This document shows, one piece after another, positions 52,250 through 60,118 of a stretch of 64,000 nucleotides of DNA (position 1 is the first letter of the stretch; every line of letters starts with the position of its first letter). The position numbers were made by a program, and so were the translations under genes. A model generated the notes under the pieces. It worked only from the letters and a program-made list of their open reading frames with translations. It made no database searches and had not been told where the DNA came from. Source of the DNA: Anaerolineae bacterium. Lineage in GTDB: Bacteria; Chloroflexota; Anaerolineae; Aggregatilineales; Phototrophicaceae. The stretch spans positions 62,001 through 126,000 of the forward strand of contig JAJEAA010000020.1 in the NCBI GenBank assembly GCA_022824365.1, in the 5' to 3' direction.

Positions 52250-52278
52250 ATTATAGAAATCCGCCCTTTGGCTGTCAA
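52250..52278 (-). promoter_or_regulatory. Perfect-consensus sigma70 promoter for the 2-hydroxyacid dehydrogenase gene
   Basis: Minus strand TTGACA (52273-52278), exactly 17 bases, TATAAT (52250-52255). Predicted leader about 95 bases. Confidence 0.7.
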
Positions 52279-52584
52279 GCAAGCGGCGGCTGGGGAGGGG
52301 GCGATCGGTTCAGAATTTTTTGACCGCCGAGTACATTGGGCGCGCTTTCGGGCGACCTGGCAGCTCGCCCCTACGGATGACTAAAGTGGATGAATTCAAT
52401 CTGATTGCGCGACAATGCCAGGGCAATGCGCCGGTCTGAACGCGGCGGCGGTATTTGCTTTTTCCCCAGCGGTAGGTTAAATTCGCCACGTTGGATACTG
52501 TCGACAAGGGTGGCGGCAAATTGCGATTCGCTCCGCGAGCCGCAATGGGGACGCCTGCTAGAAGTTGTTCGGAGGAGAGAGCTT
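52279..52584. other. Intergenic stretch before the DUF4438 pair
   Basis: About 300 bases holding one GGGCGACC-type repeat (52349-52377). An open frame extends the DUF4438 gene upstream to 52405 but has no family similarity, so I read it as leader DNA. No promoter stood out. Confidence 0.45.
52349..52377. repeat. GGGCGACC-type palindromic repeat
   Basis: CGGGCGACCTGGCAGC then TCGCCCCTACGGA, the reverse orientation of the GTAGGGGCGA family. Confidence 0.6.
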
Positions 52585-53445
52585 ATGGGATTAGGGACCA
52601 ACGCCGACCAATTGGTGGAGATGGCGGTTATTGGCTACGTCAGCCAGCCGACCGTCCGCGGCTATATTCCCCACGCCTCGGGCGAGTCCATGATCTTGCC
52701 CGGCATGTCCGGCTTCATCTACAATGCGCGGGTGGGGGACGCCGCTTTTGGCTGGGCGGCGGATCATCTTGAACCCGGCGCGTCAATCGCCCACCCCGAC
52801 CTGGATGCCGATTATGCTATGCACTATTTGACCTGTATGGGCAACCAGGCTTTTCTGATGAGCGGTTTGGCGGCCGGCACGGAAGGCATCGTCACCGGCG
52901 AGCACGCGCGGCTGCTGGTGGATTTTCCGCCGGAGGTGGCTGATGAGATCGCGGTCGGCGACGCGGTGCAAATCCGAACCATCGGCCAAGGTTTGCAGTT
53001 CAGCGACTACCCGCATATCACGTTGAAGAAATGCAGCCCCAAGCTGATCGAGAGTATCCCGATTGAAGCGGTAGACGAGCGCAAAATCCGCGTGCCGGTG
53101 ACGATGGAACTGCCGGTGCGCATCATGGGCTCGGGCGCCGAGCTGAACCCGGATTTCGTCGACCAGGATTTGATGTCCGGCGATCGGGAATTGATGGCGG
53201 AGCTCGGCATTGACCAGATGCGGCTCGGCGATTTGGTGGTGATTGACCATGCCGATCATCGTCACGGCCGCGGTTACAAACCGGGGGCGGTGACTATCGG
53301 TTTGTGCATCCATGGCGACTCGATTATGACCGGGCATGGTCCTGGCATCCTGACGCTGATGACCTGCGCCGAGCCTTGCATCGAGTGGGTGATCGACCCG
53401 GGCGCCAATATTGACAATTATCTGAATATACGGAAGGCATCATGA
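52585..53445 (+). CDS. DUF4438-like protein, first of a tandem pair
   Basis: A 286-residue protein that I place in the DUF4438 family by its core: L-P-G-M-S-G-F-I-Y-N-A-R-V-G-D-A-A-F-G-W and D-H-L-E-P-G-A-S, then K-K-C-S-P-K-L. The start at 52585 has GGAGGAG 8 bases upstream, so the longer frame is rejected. It lacks a signal peptide or membrane helix. Function of the family is unknown to me, with one structural-genomics-type representative remembered. The stop overlaps the second member (ATGA), implying co-translation and perhaps a hetero-oligomer. Confidence 0.8.
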   Translation: MGLGTNADQLVEMAVIGYVSQPTVRGYIPHASGESMILPGMSGFIYNARVGDAAFGWAADHLEPGASIAHPDLDADYAMHYLTCMGNQAFLMSGLAAGTEGIVTGEHARLLVDFPPEVADEIAVGDAVQIRTIGQGLQFSDYPHITLKKCSPKLIESIPIEAVDERKIRVPVTMELPVRIMGSGAELNPDFVDQDLMSGDRELMAELGIDQMRLGDLVVIDHADHRHGRGYKPGAVTIGLCIHGDSIMTGHGPGILTLMTCAEPCIEWVIDPGANIDNYLNIRKAS

Positions 53446-54314
53446 GCGCAAAGAACAACGCCAGTCAAGTCATCAGCGTATCGGTCCAGGGCGTCGTCAC
53501 GCCGCCGCGTATGCCGCCGTTGCCGGCGATGCCTTACTCGCTCGCGGCGGATGGCAGTCCCTTCTTGCTGCCGGCTTATGGCAGCATCGTTTACAACGTT
53601 TCGGTTGGCGATTCAGCTTATGGCTGGCTGGCGGATTGCGTGCATCCCAGCGTCAGCGTCAAGATGGAAGACGCCAGCGGCAACCGCGGCTTGAATGTGC
53701 TGTCCTGCGTCGGCAATACGGCGATTGTCATGACGGGCAATGCCAAGCGGGCGCGGGGGATAGTCACCGGCAAGACGGGCCGCTTCTCCGAACATGTCAT
53801 CATCCACTTCGAGCTGGAGACGCGCGAGCAGTTGGCGATCGGCGACAAGATCGTCGTCAAGGCGAAGGGCACCGGCTTGAAGTTCGACGACCATCCCGAT
53901 GTCATGCTGAAGGGCTGCTCGCCCGAATTGGTCGACGCGCTGGAGACGACGACCAATAGCGAAGGCAAGTTGTCGGTGCCAGTCGCGGCGACTGTGCCGC
54001 CGCATCTCCTGGGGGCGGGCGCGGGCTTGTTCAGCGATGGGGGCTCCATCCACATCCAGACAGCGGACAGCGACGCCGTCAAGGAAGCGGGCTTGGATCA
54101 ATTGCGTTTGGGCGATGTGGTCGCGCTGACCGATTACGACAGCAGTTGGAACCACGGTTATTTGCGGAATGCGGTCGGCATCGGCGTCATCGCTCAGGGC
54201 GATAGTCCTCGCGCCGGCTACGGTCCCGGCATCTCATTGATCATGACTTCGCAGAGCGGCGATATCGCGCCGATGGTCACGCCGGGCGTGAATTTGAAGG
54301 ATCTGCTGCTTTGA
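53442..54314 (+). CDS. DUF4438-like protein, second of a tandem pair
   Basis: A 290-residue diverged paralogue of the preceding protein. It shares L-L-P-A-Y-G-S-I-V-Y-N-V-S-V-G-D-S-A-Y-G-W, the L-S-C-V-G-N-T-A strand, K-G-T-G-L-K-F-D-D-H-P-D, the K-G-C-S-P-E-L motif, L-D-Q-L-R-L-G-D-V-V and the G-H/Y-G-P-G-I near the C terminus. The moderate divergence argues for an old duplication with distinct roles. No catalytic family is recognised. A long palindromic-repeat region follows. Confidence 0.78.
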   Translation: MSAKNNASQVISVSVQGVVTPPRMPPLPAMPYSLAADGSPFLLPAYGSIVYNVSVGDSAYGWLADCVHPSVSVKMEDASGNRGLNVLSCVGNTAIVMTGNAKRARGIVTGKTGRFSEHVIIHFELETREQLAIGDKIVVKAKGTGLKFDDHPDVMLKGCSPELVDALETTTNSEGKLSVPVAATVPPHLLGAGAGLFSDGGSIHIQTADSDAVKEAGLDQLRLGDVVALTDYDSSWNHGYLRNAVGIGVIAQGDSPRAGYGPGISLIMTSQSGDIAPMVTPGVNLKDLLL

Positions 54315-54505
54315 GCCCCCACCCCCCAGCCTCCTCCCCCATGAAGAGGGAGGGGGAGCAAATATGGACGACCTAATTCAAGTCGCCGGGATTCGGCGCA
54401 AAACAGGAGTGCAAAAGGAGAAGGTGTCACATCATACGCAGGCAAAGTTCCTCCCTCCTTGTGGGTCGCGTAGACACTGACCTACGGGGAGGGATTTAGG
54501 GGGAA
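54312..54505. repeat. Compound CCCTCCC/GGGAGGG repeat with nested GCGTAGACAC unit
   Basis: It begins with CCCCCACCCCCCAGCCTCC and GAGGGAGGGGGAG, and closes with CTCCCTCC, then GGTCGCGTAGACACTGACC and GGGGAGGGATTTAGGGGGA. The GCGTAGACACTGACC insert sits inside the right palindrome. The terminal AGGGGGA serves as the ribosome site of the next gene. Confidence 0.7.
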
Positions 54506-54509
54506 GAAA

Positions 54510-54968
54510 ATGTCATACATAAAACACATGGCTTTTGCCGTCAACAGCGTGGACGAGACGCTGAATCGGTATCAGAAGCTGCTGGGGGTCGGTTTGGAGG
54601 CCAAAGTCGTGGTCGCTGAAAAGGCGCGAATCAAGGTCGCTATCTTTAATGTCGGCGATATCGAATACCAGCTTAACGAATCGCTTGACGGCGAGGGGCG
54701 TTTCAGTAAATGGATCGCCGAGCGCGGCGGCGAAGGCTTGCATCATATCTGTTACGCCGTGCCGGATATCGACGCGGCGCTGACCGAAGCGCAGGCCCAA
54801 GGCTCGACCCTGCGCGAATGCAGTTCTTGCAAGGTCAGCGGCAGCCACCCGCACCCGGAGGGATATGTCGCCTTTCTGGAGCAAGAAACCGGCGGCATTG
54901 AAATCGAGATCATGCAGGTATATACGCCGGACGAGCTCGAGCAATACAAGTCGATCCGGGGCATTTGA
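54510..54968 (+). CDS. VOC superfamily protein (methylmalonyl-CoA epimerase/glyoxalase-like)
   Basis: A 152-residue vicinal-oxygen-chelate protein with two beta-alpha-beta repeats. Candidate metal ligands are His6 (I-K-H-M-A-F), Gln54 (E-Y-Q-L-N-E), His78 (G-L-H-H-I-C-Y) and a Glu in I-E-I-E-I-M near residue 130. The G-L-H-H-I pattern resembles methylmalonyl-CoA epimerase, but lactoylglutathione-lyase-like roles are possible. The ribosome site AGGGGGAAG comes from the palindromic repeat just upstream. Confidence 0.85.
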   Translation: MSYIKHMAFAVNSVDETLNRYQKLLGVGLEAKVVVAEKARIKVAIFNVGDIEYQLNESLDGEGRFSKWIAERGGEGLHHICYAVPDIDAALTEAQAQGSTLRECSSCKVSGSHPHPEGYVAFLEQETGGIEIEIMQVYTPDELEQYKSIRGI

Positions 54969-54973
54969 CCAAC

Positions 54974-55115
54974 CCCGTCCCCTCCGTTCCCCTCCCCGAA
55001 GCATCAGGGAGGAGGAGAAAGATAGCGCAGTATGTATTTGCATATGAACGTCTCGCCACATAGGAGTAAGGAAAGTCTCCCTCCGTTGCGATGAGGGAGA
55101 TTTAGAGGGGGTTGA
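54974..55115. repeat. CCCTCCC/GGGAGGG compound repeat
   Basis: CCCCTCCCCGAAGC with CAGGGAGGAGGAG, followed by CTCCCTCCGTTGCG and ATGAGGGAGATTTAGAGGGG. It separates the VOC gene from the dehydrogenase gene and ends in GAGGGGG, 5 bases before the TTG start. Confidence 0.65.
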
Positions 55116-55116
55116 A

Positions 55117-56172
55117 TTGCCTATCGAAATGGTTCGCGTCGATGTCGCCGCGTTGGAAGCTTTTGTCTGGCGGGCTTTTATCGCGATGGGCCTTTCCCGG
55201 GCGGAAGCTGAGCATTGTACCGCTGGCTTGATGAACAGCGAATTGCGCTGCCTGCCGGGTCAGGGACAGGGCGTGGGACGGCTGACCGGTTATTATGACC
55301 GCATCGCCAAGGGTTTGTACAAACCGGGCGCGCAAATCGAGATTATCAAGGAATCGCCCGCCCTCGCGCTGATTGACGCCAATATGGTCATGGGCTCGGT
55401 AGTCGGGCAGGAAGCGATGGCGATCGCGGTCGATAAAGCCAAGGCTTGCGGCATCGGCGCGGCCTTCGTCTACAACAGCACTCATTTCGGTTCTTCCGGT
55501 TTCCATGCGCGGCGGGCACTGGCGGATGATTGCATCGGCATCGCCATGACCAACGCCGGCGCGGAGATGGCGCCCTGGGGCGGCCGCGAGCCACGGGTCG
55601 GCACCAACCCCTGGGGCTTGGCGGCGCCCACCGGCGGCGACTTCCCGGTCGTGCTGGATATCGCGCTGACGACGGCGGGCAAAGGCATGATGCGCTGGCA
55701 TGAGCGGGAAGGCAAGAAGATGCCGCTGGATTGGGCGCTGACGCCGGAGGGACATGAAACCGACGAGCCGACCGCGGCGATGGCGGGCGCACTGCTCGGC
55801 ATCGGGCAGTACAAGGGTTACGGCTTGTCCTTATTCACCGATGTCCTGACCGGGGTGATCACGGGCGGCGGTTACGGTTTGGCGCCATTTGCCGACCGCA
55901 ACAGAGCCAAGCTGGATGTCGCCCATACTTTCATCGCGATCGATATCGCCTGGTTCCTGCCGCTGGCGGATTTCAAAGCGCGGATGGACGCTTTCATCGC
56001 CGAGATCAAGAGCAGCGCCCTTCGCCCTGGTTTTGACGCGATATACGCGCCGGGCGAGATCGACTACCTGCGCGAGACCAACTACCGGAAGCGCGGCGCC
56101 CAACTTGATGCTAAAGTCTATGAGCGCCTGCGGGACTTGGCGCAAAGGCTCGGCGTCGAATTTGATATCTGA
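55117..56172 (+). CDS. Malate/L-lactate dehydrogenase-type (Ldh2 family) oxidoreductase
   Basis: A 351-residue NAD(P)-dependent enzyme of the Ldh2/YbiC/ureidoglycolate dehydrogenase family, unrelated to Rossmann LDHs. Signatures are the N-terminal three-helix region with G-Q-G-x-G-R, A-x-x-H-F-G type V-Y-N-S-T-H-F-G-S-S, and T-N-P-W-G-L-A-A-P, with Y-K-G-Y-G-L-S-L. The start is TTG, supported by GAGGGGG 5 bases upstream; an ATG at 55129 lacks a site. Keto-acid substrate unknown. Confidence 0.9.
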   Translation: MPIEMVRVDVAALEAFVWRAFIAMGLSRAEAEHCTAGLMNSELRCLPGQGQGVGRLTGYYDRIAKGLYKPGAQIEIIKESPALALIDANMVMGSVVGQEAMAIAVDKAKACGIGAAFVYNSTHFGSSGFHARRALADDCIGIAMTNAGAEMAPWGGREPRVGTNPWGLAAPTGGDFPVVLDIALTTAGKGMMRWHEREGKKMPLDWALTPEGHETDEPTAAMAGALLGIGQYKGYGLSLFTDVLTGVITGGGYGLAPFADRNRAKLDVAHTFIAIDIAWFLPLADFKARMDAFIAEIKSSALRPGFDAIYAPGEIDYLRETNYRKRGAQLDAKVYERLRDLAQRLGVEFDI

Positions 56173-56238
56173 TTCTTTGCCCGTCGAAATCGACAGGGGC
56201 GGCCTGACAGGCCTCCCGAGAAGGAGGAGCATTAAGCT

Positions 56239-56958
56239 GTGAACCCGCCAACATCACTTGCCCGTCCGCTGGCGGACCGCGTCGCCGCGCTGCCGGAACT
56301 TGCCGCGCCAACGATAGAAAATCCGCCGCTGCCGCCTGATGTGATCGCGGCGGCGGAGGAGGCGCTGGCCCGCGGCGAAACGCATTACACCGATCGGCCC
56401 GGCATCCCCGAGTTCCGTGCCTGGGTCGCGGCTCATCTGCTTGATCGCTGGGGAGTGGGGGTCGACCCCAGCGAGGTGACGATCACCTGCGGCTCGACCG
56501 AAGCGCGTTACGTCGCGATGACTCTGCTGGCGGAGCCGGGCAGCGCCGTGCTTTGCCCAGGCGACAGCAGTCGGATAGAAGGCGCGCTGCGGCTACTTGG
56601 CGCGCGGGTCGTCGATTCGATACAAGCTGATGTCAGGCTGCTGTATATCACGCCGGCTGTCTATCGCGAAACGGCGCTCGAACTGCTCAAACAGGCGGAG
56701 GATAGGGGTTGGTGGATCGTCTGGGACCTCAGCTTCGCGGCGCTGGACGACTTCCATCCGGCGCAGAACGAGGCGCTGGCGAAGCGGGTGGTCACGATCA
56801 ATTCGCTGTCGGAAAGGATGCCGGGCTGGCGGCTGGGCTGGATGGCGGGGTCGGAGGCGGCGCTGCGCCTGCGCGCGGGCAAGCAGGCCATCACAATCTG
56901 CACGACGGCCGTCTCGCAGTGGGCGGGCTTGGAGCTGGTGAGGGCGGGCGACGCATGA
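56239..56958 (+). CDS. Truncated class I/II aminotransferase-like protein lacking the catalytic lysine
   Basis: A 239-residue PLP-fold protein that stops after the large domain. It keeps the N-terminal substrate-arm region, T-I-T-C-G-S-T-E-A-R (81-90) and the phosphate-site Arg198 (P-G-W-R-L-G-W). But the Schiff-base lysine position is Glu192 (N-S-L-S-E-R), and the D-E-x-Y motif reads D-L-S-F (Asp163, Phe166). The small C-terminal domain is missing; it ends right after S-Q-W-A-G-L. GTG start with AAGGAGGAG upstream. Coupled by ATGA to an intact aminotransferase, so a non-catalytic partner or a decaying duplicate are both possible. Confidence 0.82.
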   Translation: MNPPTSLARPLADRVAALPELAAPTIENPPLPPDVIAAAEEALARGETHYTDRPGIPEFRAWVAAHLLDRWGVGVDPSEVTITCGSTEARYVAMTLLAEPGSAVLCPGDSSRIEGALRLLGARVVDSIQADVRLLYITPAVYRETALELLKQAEDRGWWIVWDLSFAALDDFHPAQNEALAKRVVTINSLSERMPGWRLGWMAGSEAALRLRAGKQAITICTTAVSQWAGLELVRAGDA

Positions 56959-58133
56959 TTGAGAATCCGAATATTCCGGAAGCAGTTCGCGCTGTCGCCG
57001 CTGATGGCACGCAGTTGCGCTACGCTCTGATGGAAATGGCGCGGGAAATGGAAGATATCATCACGCTGGGGCGGGGCGACCCCGACCTGCCGACGCCGCC
57101 GCATATCGTTGAGGCGGCCAACCGGGCGATGCGGGACGGCTTGACTGGCGCGACTGATGTCAAGGGCATGCTGCCGCTGCGGGAAGCCATCGCCGAGCAC
57201 ATGCGCGCGGTCAACAGTTTGGCGCTGGGCGCCGACAATGTGATGGTCACGACCGGCGGGCAAGAAGGGCTGTTCCTGGCGGTGCAAGCTGTCATCAACC
57301 CGGGCGATGAAATCCTCGTGCCGGACCCGCGCTACAGTTCTTATGATGACGCGATTAAACGGGCCGGCGGACGCATGGTCATGGTACCGACCACGCGCGC
57401 GGACGCCTTTAATCTGGAGGCGGAAGCGGTGGAAGCGGCGATAAGCCCGGCGAGCAAAGCGCTGCTCATCGTCACGCCGAGCAATCCCACGGCTGGCATC
57501 GTCACTGAAGATCGCCTGCGCGCTATCGCGGAGGTCGCCAAGCGCCACAACCTCATCGTCATCGTTGACGAAATTTACGGCAAGGTCGTCTACCCGCCCT
57601 GGCGGCATTTCAGCATTGGCTCGCTGCCGGGCATGGCTGAGCGCACCATTACGCTTGACGCTTTCTCGAAAGCTTACGCCATGACCGGCTGGCGCTGCGG
57701 CTACGCGGCCGGGCCGGCGGATGTCATTGACGCGATGGCGCGGATCAAGCAGGTGACTACGGGACCGGTGGCCACCGTCTCGCAGTGGGCGGGCTTGGCG
57801 GCGCTGACGGGACCGCAAGATTGCGTCGGCGAATATCTCGATATTTACATCCAGCGGCGCAAGGTTTTGCTGGCGGGTTTGGACCGCATGGGCTTCGCTT
57901 ATGGCGAGCCGCGCGGCGGTTTGTTTGTCTGGGCGGACAGCTCATCGACCGGCATTCACGCCGCCGAGCTTTCCTACCTGTTGTTGCAGGAGGGGCGGGT
58001 TTTGATCTTCCCGGGCACGGCATTCGGCGAGAAATGGCGCGATTATGTGCGTATCACCATGCTGGAACCGATCGAGACCTTAAGTGCCGCTGTCGAAAGG
58101 ATGCTGCCCGTTTTGGAACGTTATCGCATGTGA
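56955..58133 (+). CDS. PLP-dependent class I/II aminotransferase (aspartate aminotransferase-like)
   Basis: A 392-residue fold-type I aminotransferase of normal length. The start is the ATG in ATGA with the preceding stop. Motifs are G-D-P-D-L-P-T-P (41-48), V-T-T-G-G-Q-E-G (98-105), S-N-P-T-A-G (176-181), V-D-E-I-Y (204-208; Asp205 and Tyr208) and the PLP-lysine in D-A-F-S-K-A-Y (Lys239), with G-W-R-C-G-Y after it. Substrate is not determinable. The GTCTCGCAGTGGGCGGGCTT stretch is repeated in the truncated neighbour. Confidence 0.93.
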   Translation: MIENPNIPEAVRAVAADGTQLRYALMEMAREMEDIITLGRGDPDLPTPPHIVEAANRAMRDGLTGATDVKGMLPLREAIAEHMRAVNSLALGADNVMVTTGGQEGLFLAVQAVINPGDEILVPDPRYSSYDDAIKRAGGRMVMVPTTRADAFNLEAEAVEAAISPASKALLIVTPSNPTAGIVTEDRLRAIAEVAKRHNLIVIVDEIYGKVVYPPWRHFSIGSLPGMAERTITLDAFSKAYAMTGWRCGYAAGPADVIDAMARIKQVTTGPVATVSQWAGLAALTGPQDCVGEYLDIYIQRRKVLLAGLDRMGFAYGEPRGGLFVWADSSSTGIHAAELSYLLLQEGRVLIFPGTAFGEKWRDYVRITMLEPIETLSAAVERMLPVLERYRM

Positions 58134-58277
58134 GGCTCGTATCGGCGGCGGATTAATGCAATGCCGGCATGAATGCGTTATATTCTGCGAAATGGCTCCT
58201 TGAGCCGGAAAGGGGAGGCTATCGAAAGCAAGCTCGTTTTTTCCGAAGAGAAGAATCTCACAGTCAGGAGCAACAAA

Positions 58278-59915
58278 ATGAAACTGAAAACAACCTTTAT
58301 CCTTTCGCTGCTGTTGATCTTGGTCCTTGGGCTTTCGCCGATGATGAGCGCGGCGCAAACTGTGCCGACGCCCGACGATGACACGCTCGTAGTAGTCCAA
58401 AATGCCGAACCAGGCGCCCTGGATCCTTCAGAATTTGGCGGGACCGGTGGCTTAAACTTCCGCATTCTGATGCACATGTTCGCCACGCTCTTCGAGTTGG
58501 GTCAAGCCGATGGCGCGATTGACCCCTATCTCGCCCACAGCTTCAGCATCTCCGAAGACGGCACGGAATGGACCTTCCACATGCACGAAGGTTTGACCTG
58601 CCACGATGGCGAGCCGCTCACCGCCGAAGATGCCGCTTACAGCTTCAACCGCATGGCGGATCCCGAACTTGGGTTCACCGGCAACTCGGCCGGCTTCGTG
58701 AACGCTTCGATCGGTTTCGTCGAAGCCCGCGCCGATAGCGAGCTCGATGTCACCATCGTCACAAACAAGCCGCAGAATCGCTCAATGCGCCTGGGCTTAA
58801 TCTCAGAAGTCTTGATCCACTGCAAGGATTCCTACGAAGCCATGACCTTGGAAGAAGCGGCGCGGAACGTTGTCGGCAGCGGACCCTACTCCATGGGCGA
58901 GTGGTTGCCGGGCGAGTACATCAGCATGCACCGCGTCGAAGACTTTGGACTGCGCGACACCTATTTCGACCGAATCGTCTGGCGCTTCATCCCCGAACCC
59001 TCGACGGCGGTGGCGGAAGTGATCACCGGCAACGTTGATATTCTTAAGGATTTCCCGCCAACGCAATTTAACGCCGTTGCCAATTCCGGCGTCGCCGAAG
59101 CGCGCAGCTATCCCGGCACGACGCGCATCTATGTCGGCTTCCAGTTGAATCCGGAAGCGAACTTCCGCATGGATATGCCGAGCCTGGGCGCGGACGCCAT
59201 CATGGAGACTGATGTGCGCGTGGCTTTGCAATACGCCGTTGACGTCGACGCCATCTGCGAGAACTTGCTGCTTACTACATGCACGCGCGCGACGAGTCTG
59301 GTAAATTCGCCCAACAACCATCCGACGCTGGAGCCTTATCCCTACGACCCGATGAAGGCGGAGGAATTGCTCGATGCGGCCGGTTATCCGCGCGGCGATG
59401 ACGGCGTGCGCTTTTCGCTTGAGATGAAAGCGCGGCGCACGACGGGCGCGGGCGGCTCCGATGTCGCCTTGGCGATCGCGCAGATGCTGACCGATATCGG
59501 CGTGCAAACCGAAGTCGCTTTCCTGGAATCGGCCGATTTCCGCGAGCAACTGATTTACCACCACCTTGGTCCTTTGTACATGGGCGGCACCGGCGGCAGC
59601 ACCTGGAGCGCGCAGTATGACATGGCGGATATCCCGGGGCATATAGCTGGCTGCGGCGCGGCGGAGACCAACTACACCAACTGGAACAACGATTTCTGGT
59701 GCGAAAGCTGGGATACCCTGCCCGATTTGTCTCTGGATCCCGAAGCGGAGCGGGAACTGGAAATCGCCATGCTGGAAGAGTTCTACAACGACCCGCCCTG
59801 GCTGATGCTCTACGCCGGACCGCGCGTCGAGGCCGTCAGTCTTCGGCTTGACTACAAGTCGCGGGCTGACCTTTTCCTCATCGTCTACGGCGCCAAGCTG
59901 AAGGACGACATGTAA
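58278..59915 (+). CDS. Peptide ABC transporter substrate-binding protein (SBP_bac_5, normal order)
   Basis: A 545-residue exported binding protein. The start at 58278 has AGGAG 7 bases upstream; the longer frame is leader. Signal peptide 1-27. Usual order: L-V-V-V-Q-N-A-E-P-G-A-L-D-P, then Y-L-A-H-S-F-S-I, G-L-T-C-H-D-G-E-P, V-G-S-G-P-Y-S-M, D-V-R-V-A-L-Q-Y-A-V-D, Y-D-P-M-K-A-E-E-L-L-D-A-A-G-Y, and the C-terminal A-Q-M-L-T-D-I-G-V-Q-T. Compared with the permuted protein at 8.8 kb it shows the standard topology. Heads the third importer. Confidence 0.93.
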   Translation: MKLKTTFILSLLLILVLGLSPMMSAAQTVPTPDDDTLVVVQNAEPGALDPSEFGGTGGLNFRILMHMFATLFELGQADGAIDPYLAHSFSISEDGTEWTFHMHEGLTCHDGEPLTAEDAAYSFNRMADPELGFTGNSAGFVNASIGFVEARADSELDVTIVTNKPQNRSMRLGLISEVLIHCKDSYEAMTLEEAARNVVGSGPYSMGEWLPGEYISMHRVEDFGLRDTYFDRIVWRFIPEPSTAVAEVITGNVDILKDFPPTQFNAVANSGVAEARSYPGTTRIYVGFQLNPEANFRMDMPSLGADAIMETDVRVALQYAVDVDAICENLLLTTCTRATSLVNSPNNHPTLEPYPYDPMKAEELLDAAGYPRGDDGVRFSLEMKARRTTGAGGSDVALAIAQMLTDIGVQTEVAFLESADFREQLIYHHLGPLYMGGTGGSTWSAQYDMADIPGHIAGCGAAETNYTNWNNDFWCESWDTLPDLSLDPEAERELEIAMLEEFYNDPPWLMLYAGPRVEAVSLRLDYKSRADLFLIVYGAKLKDDM

Positions 59916-59937
59916 GCCGCTTCTTCGGCAATAGTTA

Positions 59938-60076
59938 GGGGTCAGTCCGCGTAGGTCGCGTAGACACAGACCGTCGACGCTGCACTACGCCATTGGCTGA
60001 CCCTCAATTTCCATATGAGAAACGCGGGCGACCCGATGGGGCGCGTAGACACTGCCCTACGGTCGCCCCTACAGAT
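59938..60076. repeat. Compound repeats between binding protein and permease, with two GCGTAGACAC units
   Basis: First unit: GGGGTCAGTCCGCGTAG with GCGTAGACACAGACCG, closing with GGCTGACCC. Second: GCGGGCGACCCGATGG and GCGTAGACACTGCCC, closing with GGTCGCCCCTAC. Both are GGGCGAC/GGGTCAG palindromes interrupted by a GCGTAGACAC insert. Confidence 0.7.
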
Positions 60077-60118
60077 ACATTCACCGAGCGACAATCACGT
60101 TGAGGCTGGAGTCCTCAA

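Noticed and set aside
52405-52584. N-terminal extension of the first DUF4438 protein
   Set aside because: The 60 extra residues are outside the family and the GGAGGAG site at 52571-52577 supports the later ATG.
56709-56954. N-terminal extension of the intact aminotransferase
   Set aside because: It overlaps the truncated aminotransferase in another frame; ATGA at 56955 is the natural start.
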